Source: a virus. Taken from it: DNA of 64,000 nucleotides. Positions 37,420-45,011 of this stretch are shown piece by piece. Location: positions 1 to 64,000 of IMG/VR virus record IMGVR_UViG_3300015241_000149. One strand, given 5' to 3'. The notes beneath the pieces are model-generated. The model was not told the origin of the DNA, did not search any database, and was given only the letters and a program-made list of their open reading frames with translations. The translations under genes and the position numbers were made by a program. The stretch's first letter is position 1; every line of letters starts with the position of its first letter.

Positions 37420-38127
37420 CTACCAGGAACTTGCGCGGATAAACCGGGCACGGTTTGTCAACGGTTGGATAATGGGCGCGGCCGCGATGGCTACGTCGAT
37501 GACGATCCAGCCGCCGGTAGCACTGCACGTACAGGTCTGGTTGTCGGTCCCGTTGACCTTGTCCTGCATGACGATCCCGCAGTTGAACAACGTGCCAGAA
37601 CTGACGTTGGTGAGGGCATTCATACGGGTATTCCAACCCGAACCCGGCGGGGTGAAAGAACGGCCCGTCCCGTTGGCGTCTTCCGCCCATAGGAAGAACC
37701 GAGCCACCATGTCGTTGGCGCCCGGCACCGGACTCAGAGCCGTTCGGGCGGGTGAGCTGGTACTGGCGGTGCTGGCCGTTACCGCAATCTCAGAGTCACC
37801 GATCGGAGAGCCCGAGTAGTTCGTGTACCGCACCATGCACGCCATGCACATGTTGTTGGTACCCGACTTGGTGACGGACAGGCTCCCACTCTCCGTGCCG
37901 TCCGCGATTTTGGTGTAGACCGCACCGCCGGTGTCGTTGATGACGCTTGAGTTCCCCTTCGCCAGCGTCCACCCGGTCGGCGTGGTGAAACCCGTCGGGT
38001 CGCCGTTGACGGCCGCCAAAAGCAGCGGATCACCGGCCACGATCCCCGACGGGTATGGCACGCTGACCGGGCTGTTCGCCGCTGAGGGGGTGGTGGCGAT
38101 GCCGATCGCGCCAAACGCAACCGCCAT
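37420..38127 (-). CDS. tail-fibre-type protein
   Basis: 235 residues, beta-rich: PSGIVAGDPLLLAAV, TPTGWTLAKGNSS, and ARFFLWAEDANGTGRSF. GWT/W-rich loops of this kind are frequent in fibre or adhesin domains. Function inferred from composition and position. Confidence 0.55.
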   Translation of the reverse strand: MAVAFGAIGIATTPSAANSPVSVPYPSGIVAGDPLLLAAVNGDPTGFTTPTGWTLAKGNSSVINDTGGAVYTKIADGTESGSLSVTKSGTNNMCMACMVRYTNYSGSPIGDSEIAVTASTASTSSPARTALSPVPGANDMVARFFLWAEDANGTGRSFTPPGSGWNTRMNALTNVSSGTLFNCGIVMQDKVNGTDNQTCTCSATGGWIVIDVAIAAAPIIQPLTNRARFIRASSW

Positions 38128-38130
38128 AGG

Positions 38131-38532
38131 TCAGGCGAGCGTGATCGTGATGGCCGACGTGGCGAAGGACAGCGTGTCGCCGGAGTTGGTGGTCTTGTTC
38201 GCCGACAGGTTCCCCCACCACCGGCGGATCGGGGTGCCGGCGCTGTCCCACAGCTCCATACCTACGACGGTGACGGCCGGCATGTTGGTGAAGGTGACCG
38301 CCCCCGAGCTGTTGGTAATGGAACCCGAGGACGCGGAACCCCAGATGGTCGCGGTGGTGGTGTCCTGCGGTGTGTAGGAACCGCCGGTGACCTCGGTGCC
38401 CGCCGCCGTCGCTGAGCCAATGACTGTAACCAGACGCAATTTCACGGGGGTGGTAGCGGCTGTGTACGCGGTGCCCTTCACGCTCGAATCCAGCAGGTGA
38501 TTTGCCTCGACCTGAACCAGCCCACTAGCCAT
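38131..38532 (-). CDS. small virion-associated beta protein
   Basis: 133 residues. All-beta with a conserved type seen in many actinophages near the tail and lysis genes (TAYTAATTPVKLRLVTVIG, ELWDSAGTPIRRWWG). Likely a minor tail or decoration protein. Confidence 0.6.
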   Translation of the reverse strand: MASGLVQVEANHLLDSSVKGTAYTAATTPVKLRLVTVIGSATAAGTEVTGGSYTPQDTTTATIWGSASSGSITNSSGAVTFTNMPAVTVVGMELWDSAGTPIRRWWGNLSANKTTNSGDTLSFATSAITITLA

Positions 38533-38533
38533 G

Positions 38534-38746
38534 TCAATTACCCTTCGTGATGTGTTTGCGGAGGTCGTCGCCGGTCAGTCCGTGCGCGCCTTCTATCTGT
38601 TGGGCGCATACGGTGCAGCCGGTTACGGAAAGGTGGCAGTCCATATGCCAGGGAACCTCAGCCATGTCCGGCGGGACCGCCACGACGTGCTTGGGGTGGT
38701 CGTCGGTGAGTCCGCAAGCAAGGCAAGTGCGCAGCAGTCCGGCCAT
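38534..38746 (-). CDS. small zinc-binding protein
   Basis: 70 residues from ATG 38746, overlapping the previous stop. CLACGLTDDHPKH and CTVCAQQ form a likely zinc site. Unusual neighbour for structural genes; function unknown. Confidence 0.6.
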   Translation of the reverse strand: MAGLLRTCLACGLTDDHPKHVVAVPPDMAEVPWHMDCHLSVTGCTVCAQQIEGAHGLTGDDLRKHITKGN

Positions 38747-39129
38747 CAGTAGTGGGTCACTTCCAGGTCGAGGTAAACGGCTCCGTCCGCGATCCGGAAT
38801 GTGCGTTGCCCGACCGGCGCGGAAGGATTGGTGAGATTGATGTCGTAGCGGCTCGATGACCACGTCCACAGGCCCCACGCCGCCGACTCCACGCCCAGGA
38901 CGCGTACGGTCAGCAGGTTTCCGGACAGCGTGATCAGGCCCTGGCCAGAGGTGGGGCTGGTCGACCAGGTGAACAGCGACGGCTCGGTGAACGGGGTCTG
39001 TCGAATCATCCCGAGCGCGGTGCACCCGGCCAGGTCATAGGGCGCGCCGACGGAGTCGAAGATGGGGAACGCCAGACCGGGCCAGTCCGCGCCCTGCTCG
39101 ATGTGCAGGTCAACGCTGATTGCGCCCAC
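38746..39129 (-). CDS. tail-associated beta protein
   Basis: 127 residues from GTG (TAGTG overlap). Starts ISVDLHIEQGADWPG and continues as beta strands (AVYLDLEVTHY). Proteins with this QGADW pattern are common near actinophage tail genes. Function unassigned. Confidence 0.55.
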   Translation of the reverse strand: MGAISVDLHIEQGADWPGLAFPIFDSVGAPYDLAGCTALGMIRQTPFTEPSLFTWSTSPTSGQGLITLSGNLLTVRVLGVESAAWGLWTWSSSRYDINLTNPSAPVGQRTFRIADGAVYLDLEVTHY

Positions 39130-39278
39130 TAGCGAAAGCTCAGGGAAGATGAGCTGGCCAACAGCGCCACCGCCAGCAGGATCACCGAGACGGCCAGTAG
39201 TGGGTAGTTGTGCGCCAGCGGAATCAGGCTGAAGATCGCCAGGAGCAGCGCGATGACGACCAGAATCAGAACTACCAC
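39129..39278 (-). CDS. second small membrane protein of lysis cassette
   Basis: 49 residues from GTG with two hydrophobic helices (VLILVVIALLLAIFSLIPLA, LLAVSVILLAVALLA). Directly after the r1t-like holin; it may be a second holin or an antiholin. Its stop overlaps the GTG of the next gene. Confidence 0.55.
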   Translation of the reverse strand: MVVLILVVIALLLAIFSLIPLAHNYPLLAVSVILLAVALLASSSSLSFR

Positions 39279-39283
39279 GGCAC

Positions 39284-39538
39284 TCAGCCCTTCTCGTGTT
39301 CGTTGCGGTAGACCACCGGGCCGGGAACCAACGACGGGCTGTCCGCCGGGCCGATCGGCGCGGAGATGATCGAGGTCAGCACCGACAACGCCCCGGTCAT
39401 CAGCGCGGTGGCCAGCACGACGCTCCAGTTGGCCGTGAGCAGGTTGAACGCGCCCGCGCCGAACACGGCGACCAGTGACTGCGCCACGGTCTTAGCCGCG
39501 CGCTCAAGGGCGTTACGCCAGAAAACCCAGGACCACAT
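39284..39538 (-). CDS. r1t-like holin
   Basis: 84 residues. RAAKTVAQSLVAVFGAGAFN followed by LATALMTGALSVLTSIISAP matches the r1t-type holin family in layout. A holin opens the membrane to let the endolysin reach the cell wall. Directly downstream of the endolysin. Confidence 0.8.
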   Translation of the reverse strand: MWSWVFWRNALERAAKTVAQSLVAVFGAGAFNLLTANWSVVLATALMTGALSVLTSIISAPIGPADSPSLVPGPVVYRNEHEKG

Positions 39539-39542
39539 TCCG

Positions 39543-40577
39543 CTACTCCTTCGTGTCCTTGAGCAGCCCAGCGAGGGTTGCCGCGATGCTTTTGATCTCG
39601 GTAGGGCTCAGGCGTGACTGCGCGGCTTTGGCGGGAACCGGCGGTGCTACGACGGGCACAGCGGCCGGCGGCGCCACGACAGGCGTCGGGGTGGTTGGGG
39701 ATTCCAGGGCCCGCACCGCGTTCCAGGTCTGGCGCACCTCGACGTTGGCGCGCTGTAGATAGCCCAGGGGGGTCAGGTGCTCGGGGGCAGCGGACTCGAA
39801 GGGGTCATCGCTGCCGTACGGCCAGGTCTGCACCGGGGTTGAGATCCAGTTGTGCAGGTCCACCAGCATGTTGTGCTCATCCGGGGTCAAGTCCATCTCC
39901 AACTCATGCAGTGGCATCAAGGCGAAGTTCAGGTCGCAATGCCCAGCGACCCCGGCCACCGCCCCCGTCTGGCTGTACTGGTGGATCGCCACGCGCGGAG
40001 AGGTGTACCCGGGCTGTCCGGGCGTGCGCCCGTAGTGGGCCAGCCAGAGCAGCACGTCGTTGTCCATCCAGGACTCACCGATTTGGTCGGTGAAGAACGA
40101 CACGGAGGAATAGACCATCACCCGGCGCGCGGCACTCACCGAACGCAACCTGTCCAGGAACGCCTTAGCCCAACCGCCGAGGTGCCCGTCCCCGACCTCG
40201 AGATCCAGCGCCGGCGGCAGGTGCCCTTGGATGGCGTCGTAGCGCTCAAGTACCGAGGCGAACACGTCGGCCTGCTCGTGGGCGCTGCCGACCGACGGGT
40301 CCGCGTAGTGGTAAAGACCCACCGAAAGCCCAGCCGCCGTCGCGGACTCGAACTGAGCTTCGGTGGTCGGATAGTTCGAATTGGTGTTGTTACTGGCTTT
40401 GATATAGACGAACTGGTGGCCGGACGACGCGACAGCTGAAAAGTCGGGGGTGCCCTGCCAGGAGGAGGTGTCTACCCCGGATGCGCCGGAATCGCTCTGA
40501 CCTGGGTGAAGTTCACCGAACAGAGCGTCGTAGATGGGGGTGTCCAACGTATGCTCGAAAATCCATGAGCCCGTCAA
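39543..40577 (-). CDS. GH25 endolysin (muramidase)
   Basis: 344 residues. SGVDTSSWQGTPDFSAV, FVYIKASNNTNS, YHYADPS and PALDLEVGDG are the conserved parts of glycoside hydrolase 25, with the catalytic Asp/Glu pair in DLEV and the opening GVDTSSWQG. About 120 residues of Pro/Ala-rich and helical sequence follow. TTG 40577 is favoured by AAGGGGGG seven bases upstream; GTG 40631 in the same frame is possible. It degrades host peptidoglycan at lysis. Confidence 0.85.
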   Translation of the reverse strand: MTGSWIFEHTLDTPIYDALFGELHPGQSDSGASGVDTSSWQGTPDFSAVASSGHQFVYIKASNNTNSNYPTTEAQFESATAAGLSVGLYHYADPSVGSAHEQADVFASVLERYDAIQGHLPPALDLEVGDGHLGGWAKAFLDRLRSVSAARRVMVYSSVSFFTDQIGESWMDNDVLLWLAHYGRTPGQPGYTSPRVAIHQYSQTGAVAGVAGHCDLNFALMPLHELEMDLTPDEHNMLVDLHNWISTPVQTWPYGSDDPFESAAPEHLTPLGYLQRANVEVRQTWNAVRALESPTTPTPVVAPPAAVPVVAPPVPAKAAQSRLSPTEIKSIAATLAGLLKDTKE

Positions 40578-40661
40578 CGTCGAGCCCCCCTTGTCGTTGA
40601 TAGGGCGTTGTGGGGCCGGGGCGCGGGCCACCAGGAAGTAACCCGCGCCCCGGTGCTCATA

Positions 40662-41060
40662 TCAGCTGGTCGCCGGGGGAACGAGCGCCGCCGCCGAGGC
40701 AACAGCGGCCTGCACCGCGTCGGCCAGGGTCTGGCTGGTCGCCACCTCGGCCTGAAGCGCCGCCAGGTCCAGCTGAGCCGGGGGAACCGCCAACAGCGCC
40801 GCGATCGCCGCGACGGACGCCTGTAGGTCAGACACGGCGGTATTGAGCTCTGCATCCTCGGCCACCAGTGCGGCGGTGAGGGCGTCGACGTCGGCCTGGG
40901 TTGCCATGTTGCTCCTTATGTCGTGGAGTGCCTTCTCGATCGCCGCAAGCCGACGGTCGATGTGTGTGGCGGCCGCCGTGAACTGGTCCTGAGTGACCGG
41001 TGTCCAGGTGAACGGCCAGGGGGAAGGGCTCGGGTGCGGTGGGAAAGCCTGCTCAGTCAT
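40662..41060 (-). CDS. coiled-coil hypothetical protein
   Basis: 132 residues. After a Pro-rich start it is a long helix (DRRLAAIEKALHDIRSN, ALTAALVAEDAELNTAVSDL) with hydrophobic heptads, then a Pro/Ala tail. Similar small coiled-coil proteins lie upstream of lysins in many phages. Role unknown. Confidence 0.6.
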   Translation of the reverse strand: MTEQAFPPHPSPSPWPFTWTPVTQDQFTAAATHIDRRLAAIEKALHDIRSNMATQADVDALTAALVAEDAELNTAVSDLQASVAAIAALLAVPPAQLDLAALQAEVATSQTLADAVQAAVASAAALVPPATS

Positions 41061-41314
41061 GGCGCCTGCCTCACGGGTGGAAGTCGGTAGAGCAGAGCCT
41101 CATCGGCCAGGTAGCGGATCTCGCAGGGCCAGGGCGGTGGCCGGCGCTGGGAGTTGCAGCCCAGACACGAACCGTCGCCGTCGGGGATGTGTGAGTTCTG
41201 TAATCGCACGATCCGCATCTCGTCGTCGAGCAGGAATCTGATGACCGCGATCTCGGCGTCGTTGAGCCCCGCGCGGCGTCCCAGTAGCGGGCGCTCGCGC
41301 GGGGCCGGGATCAC
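41057..41314 (-). CDS. hypothetical protein with Cys residues
   Basis: 85 residues with SCLGCNSQRRPPPWPC, a possible metal site, in a protein rich in Arg and Leu. Between the sortase and the coiled-coil gene. Function unknown. Confidence 0.55.
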   Translation of the reverse strand: MIPAPRERPLLGRRAGLNDAEIAVIRFLLDDEMRIVRLQNSHIPDGDGSCLGCNSQRRPPPWPCEIRYLADEALLYRLPPVRQAP

Positions 41315-42225
41315 TAGTTGACCGACCTGCCGACCTGGGAGGCAAAAACGATCACGTTCTGGGTGTAGCTGCGTTTGCTCGGGTCGAACGGGCCGCCGCA
41401 GGTGATCAGCCGCAGTTCCGGGGCGTCGGTGGCGCCGTAGACCGCCTGGGTGGGAAACGAGTCCTTGTCGGCGTAGGCAACCTGGGTGACAGCGAAGTTG
41501 ACCTGGGTGCCGTTGGCGCGCCGCACCACGATCAGGTCACCGGGCTGGAGCTGGTTGACCTTGGCGAACACACCCAGCACGTGGTTACCGTCGACGTGCC
41601 CGATCAGTACCGCCGGGCCGGGCTCCCCAGGCATCGGCGCGCCGCAAGGAGCCTTACCCGCCGGGCACAGCCAACCGACGCGCGCCACCGCCGACAGTGG
41701 TGGGGTTTGCACCGTGTGGTTCGGGTTGAGTCCGAGCCGCATGAAGTCCCCGGTGGACAGCCCGAGCGTGGGGATGTCCAGGCCGACCGGTACGTCACCG
41801 CCTGAGATGGCGTCTACCGGGTTGGGTCCCCAGCTCAGGGCGATGGGTGCGGCCGGCGGCGGGGGGAGTTCCTGGGGGGCGCTGGGGGCAACGGGGGCGC
41901 TAGGAGCTCGGGGTGCGCTGGGTGCATGAGGTGCCGGCTGTAGTGCGTGCGGTTTCGTCGGAGGTGCGGTCCCCGAGCCGGTGGGCGGTAGGTCGGGTTG
42001 TGGGGCTACGCAGGTCGGGCAGTTCATCGGGGTCAGCGCCGGCATCGGGTCAGCACTTGGCGCGGTGTGATGATGGTTGACCCACACCGCCCCGCTGACG
42101 CCGGCGCCGGCCGCGAGGATGAACGCCGTGATCAGCCCCAGCCAGAGGGGGAACCGGGTGCCTCGGATTCGCGCCGAACGGTAATCAGCGCGCGCAAGAT
42201 CCGCTGCACGTCTGCTGGAGAGCAC
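41314..42225 (-). CDS. sortase (class E/F-like)
   Basis: 303 residues. One membrane helix (26-49), then a long Pro/Ala linker, then a sortase domain: GHVDG (His210), ITCGG (Cys276) and KRSYTQN (Arg285). These are the catalytic triad of sortases, which cut LPxTG-like signals and join proteins to the cell wall. The linker holds LPPTG (79-83), without a following hydrophobic segment. GTG 42225 is used because GAGGGAG lies five bases upstream; a longer frame overlaps another gene. Sortases in phage genomes are uncommon to my knowledge. Confidence 0.8.
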   Translation of the reverse strand: MLSSRRAADLARADYRSARIRGTRFPLWLGLITAFILAAGAGVSGAVWVNHHHTAPSADPMPALTPMNCPTCVAPQPDLPPTGSGTAPPTKPHALQPAPHAPSAPRAPSAPVAPSAPQELPPPPAAPIALSWGPNPVDAISGGDVPVGLDIPTLGLSTGDFMRLGLNPNHTVQTPPLSAVARVGWLCPAGKAPCGAPMPGEPGPAVLIGHVDGNHVLGVFAKVNQLQPGDLIVVRRANGTQVNFAVTQVAYADKDSFPTQAVYGATDAPELRLITCGGPFDPSKRSYTQNVIVFASQVGRSVN

Positions 42226-42365
42226 GTGACTCCCTCGCCGGCCTCGGGCCCGGACAATCGCAACCGCACGACTGAACCCGAGCCGGTCGCCACCGTCACC
42301 GAGCCACCGACGCAGTCGACCGTGATCTGAAGTGGCCGGCCGTGGTGGCTCGGTGACGGGGGCAT
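42132..42365 (-). CDS. small hypothetical protein overlapping sortase
   Basis: 77 residues. The beta-rich core (QITVDCVGGSVTVATGSGSV) and a helical end look like a genuine protein. It overlaps the sortase start by about 94 bases. Function unknown. Confidence 0.5.
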   Translation of the reverse strand: MPPSPSHHGRPLQITVDCVGGSVTVATGSGSVVRLRLSGPEAGEGVTCSPADVQRILRALITVRRESEAPGSPSGWG

Positions 42366-42376
42366 TCGTCATCGGA

Positions 42377-42889
42377 TCAGAAGTGCCAGTGCACCCGGCG
42401 GGGGCTGCCGAAGTACGAGAAGCCCCGGTTGAGCAGGGTCGCGCAGGAACCGTCGCCGGCACTCACCGCGCCTACCGGAACCTCAATGTACTGCGGGGCC
42501 GGAACCAGCTGGTAGCCGTAGGAGACGGGGTCTCCCGAGCAGCCACACGAGGTGGCCACCTGGCTGTAGGGGAGCACGACGCCGCGCGGGTCACGCCAGT
42601 AGGTACCGCCGTAGCCGCCGGGGAAGCCGCCACCGTAGAACCCACCGCCGTAGCCGCCGGGGAAGTGCCCACCGGGCAGACCCGGGTGTCCGTGGTGCAG
42701 CGGGTCGGGCACGCAGGTGCCACCCACTCCGCCCACGGCGCCGATCAGGTCGCCGACAAGGCCGCCGGAGGTCGTACAGGGAGTTTCGGCCTTCACCGCG
42801 TGAGCGGGAGTACTCGCGTAAGCCATCCCCACGGAGCCGGCCCCGAGCAGCGCCATGGCGGCCCCGACGGTAACGATCTTACGTAGCAT
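42377..42889 (-). CDS. secreted Gly/Tyr-rich protein
   Basis: 170 residues from ATG 42889 (AAAGG upstream). Signal peptide (KIVTVGAAMALLGAGSVGMAYA), four or more Cys in the mature part, and GGYGGGFYGGGFPGGYGG, resembling a low-complexity adhesive or surface protein. No LPxTG motif of its own. Next to the sortase, so a surface role is plausible but not proven. Confidence 0.6.
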   Translation of the reverse strand: MLRKIVTVGAAMALLGAGSVGMAYASTPAHAVKAETPCTTSGGLVGDLIGAVGGVGGTCVPDPLHHGHPGLPGGHFPGGYGGGFYGGGFPGGYGGTYWRDPRGVVLPYSQVATSCGCSGDPVSYGYQLVPAPQYIEVPVGAVSAGDGSCATLLNRGFSYFGSPRRVHWHF

Positions 42890-42970
42890 GATCAAACCTT
42901 TCGTGTGCTCAGGCGTCCCTCGCCAGCCACCGGATCCGCCGGTTGCGGGTCGTGCACCGGGCCTAACGAG

Positions 42971-43717
42971 TCAGATCCCGGCAAGTAGCGAGCCAATTGC
43001 GGGTAGTAGAGGGACACCTGGCGCTGTGTTAGACGCGCCACCCACCTGTTGGGTTGCTTGCTGCGTCGGATAAGGGTTGGGGGCCGTTACCGTTTGGGTG
43101 ACCGGTGGGGGCGCTGTGACGGTGGTAGTCGCCGGTGTGGGAGCCGTGACCGTTTGGGTGAGGGTCACGGTGGGAGTGGGCCGGGCGGTTTCGGTCACCG
43201 TGAGCCGTTCGCGTTGGTACGGGCTCGGAGTGGGTGTGGGCAGGATCGAATCCGAGCGCGGGAACGGTGCCTGTGGGGTGAGGGTCGCCGGCCCTGGGGT
43301 GAGTGGGACCGGTGGTGGCGGGGTGAGGGTGACCGTGGCCGGCGCGGGTTGACGGGCCAGCTCGTCATGAATCATCTTCTGGATGTCCTGGGCGTTGAAC
43401 GCCGGCGCCGATGCGTAGTGCTGGGTTTGCACCTGGCGCGCCGCCGGGCACAAGCTCTGCCCGTCCGGAGTGTGCGCGCTGGCCAGCTCGGCGGCGATGG
43501 TGGCGCCTTTGCTGCCCGCGCACATGTCCGCGATCGGGCCGGCGATGGAGTCGGCTTCGCTGTGCGCGGCGGCCAACTGCTGTTGCGCGGTACTGGTCTG
43601 GCGTTGCGCCGGTAGCGCCACCATCAACGCGGCGCCGGAGACCAGCCCGACCATCAGGAAGGTGGCCATCCGGTACCGCGCGGGTTCGCGCAAGGCGTGC
43701 CGGCCAGGGCTGGCCAT
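42971..43717 (-). CDS. membrane-anchored protein with Pro/Thr-rich exterior
   Basis: 248 residues. One membrane helix near the N-terminus (MATFLMVGLVSGAALMVALP), a helical region with two Cys, then a very long Pro/Thr/Val stalk. Coupled to the upstream gene by TGATG. Might be a surface stalk; function unknown. Confidence 0.55.
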   Translation of the reverse strand: MASPGRHALREPARYRMATFLMVGLVSGAALMVALPAQRQTSTAQQQLAAAHSEADSIAGPIADMCAGSKGATIAAELASAHTPDGQSLCPAARQVQTQHYASAPAFNAQDIQKMIHDELARQPAPATVTLTPPPPVPLTPGPATLTPQAPFPRSDSILPTPTPSPYQRERLTVTETARPTPTVTLTQTVTAPTPATTTVTAPPPVTQTVTAPNPYPTQQATQQVGGASNTAPGVPLLPAIGSLLAGI

Positions 43718-44199
43718 CAGTTGCCTGGTGTCGGCGATGGCGGCGCAGAGGGTGGCGCGGCGTGCGGGATGGCCGGGGGGACGATCGGGGTGGTGCACGC
43801 CAGGATCCGGTAACCCTCCCGGATGATCACGTAGTCGTCTTCGTAGGTCTGGCGGGGCTGCCCAGCGGGGCGCGTGTCCGGGTTGTAGGCCCCCAGGAAG
43901 ATCGAGTACAGCGGGCACAGCACCTTGGACTGGGTGGCATCGAGCTGGCGGTTGGTCTGGAACTCCCGCCAGTACAGCAGGGTGACGAACAGTGTCATGG
44001 CGATGTCGAACACCAACAGCGCGCGCAGGAAGTTGGCCTTGGACTCGTTGCGCTTGACCCGCCGATTGGTGCCGCCCTGGTCCTCTTCGACCTCGGTCAG
44101 ACGTTCCTTGAGCGTCCCCACGACCGCCAGGAGCTCGGTGACCTGCCCGGTGAGCTTGGCGGCAGCCACCGCGAGGGAGTCAGCGCGTTGCTCCGGCAC
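43717..44199 (-). CDS. membrane protein with coiled coil
   Basis: 160 residues from GTG 44199 (GGGGGAG upstream). Coiled coil (VAAAKLTGQVTELLAVVGTL), a membrane helix (RALLVFDIAMTLFVTLLYW) and a Pro-rich end. Function unknown. Confidence 0.55.
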   Translation of the reverse strand: MPEQRADSLAVAAAKLTGQVTELLAVVGTLKERLTEVEEDQGGTNRRVKRNESKANFLRALLVFDIAMTLFVTLLYWREFQTNRQLDATQSKVLCPLYSIFLGAYNPDTRPAGQPRQTYEDDYVIIREGYRILACTTPIVPPAIPHAAPPSAPPSPTPGN

Positions 44200-44365
44200 C
44201 TGGCTCCCCCTCTTCCTGTTCGTCCAACTCGTTGTTGAGCGTTTCCACGAACGAGTTGAGTTCGGCGATGAACGCCAGCAGCTCGACCCTGGTCTTCTCG
44301 GCCCGGTCGATGATCTTCGCTGTTTCCGGGGCATCTCGCCGCAGTGAGGTCATCTCATCCGTCAT
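44180..44365 (-). CDS. small helical protein
   Basis: 61 residues, one long helix (RVELLAFIAELNSFVETLNN) with an acidic end. Overlaps its neighbours; function unknown. Confidence 0.55.
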   Translation of the reverse strand: MTDEMTSLRRDAPETAKIIDRAEKTRVELLAFIAELNSFVETLNNELDEQEEGEPGAGATR

Positions 44366-44642
44366 CCCGACGTGCGATCAGCTTGAGCGCCCGCTCGACG
44401 GTCTGTTGAGAGCGCTCCAGGGCAGGGACGAACCTGTCTTGGATGGTGGCGTTGAGCTTACGGAGCTCCTCCTGGAGCCGGTCCGCGCGCTCGCGTTCCA
44501 GATCCAGCGATTTGGCTTCCCGGCTGAACAGCACCCGCACCGCCGCCAACGCGACCACGGACAGGAACACCAGGCCGCCGTACTGGTAAAGCAACCCGAT
44601 GTCACCCGCGCTGGCCACGCCGCCTTGCGCTAAGAACAGCAC
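44355..44642 (-). CDS. membrane and coiled-coil protein
   Basis: 95 residues. Membrane helix (IGLLYQYGGLVFLSVVALAA) followed by a charged coiled coil. The layout of a holin or tail-associated membrane protein, but unproven. Confidence 0.55.
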   Translation of the reverse strand: MLFLAQGGVASAGDIGLLYQYGGLVFLSVVALAAVRVLFSREAKSLDLERERADRLQEELRKLNATIQDRFVPALERSQQTVERALKLIARRDDG

Positions 44643-44663
44643 CGACCCCCCTTAGCCGAGCTG

Positions 44664-45002
44664 TTACGGGCTGATCGCCGGAGTGGCTATCCGGTGCTTG
44701 CCAACCAGCACGATGTCGTTGCCGTTGACGATGGCCCACGCGGTGTCGCCGGCGACCGGGACGGTGTAGTGCTCCATCGCCGACACCCCAGCCACCGCGT
44801 TGGAACCTAGCTGGATGTTGGCCGAGAGCCCTTGGGACGACCAGGAGTTGATGGTGACCTGGCGCAGGGTGGCGGTTGGCTGCGGGGGAACCCGGGTGAC
44901 CACCTCGCGGCCCCGGGCCATCAGCGCGCGGGTCAGGCGGCCCACGGACGGGTCTTCAAAGCGGAACCCGAGCAGAAGCAACACGACAAGGCGATAGATC
45001 AC
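44664..45002 (-). CDS. tail-tip-associated hypothetical protein
   Basis: 112 residues. Hydrophobic N-terminus, then beta-rich with WSSQGLSANIQLG and TVPVAGDTAWAIVNGNDIVL. Follows the tail-tip protein in the same operon; likely structural. Confidence 0.5.
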   Translation of the reverse strand: MIYRLVVLLLLGFRFEDPSVGRLTRALMARGREVVTRVPPQPTATLRQVTINSWSSQGLSANIQLGSNAVAGVSAMEHYTVPVAGDTAWAIVNGNDIVLVGKHRIATPAISP

Positions 45003-45011
45003 GGCGACCTC

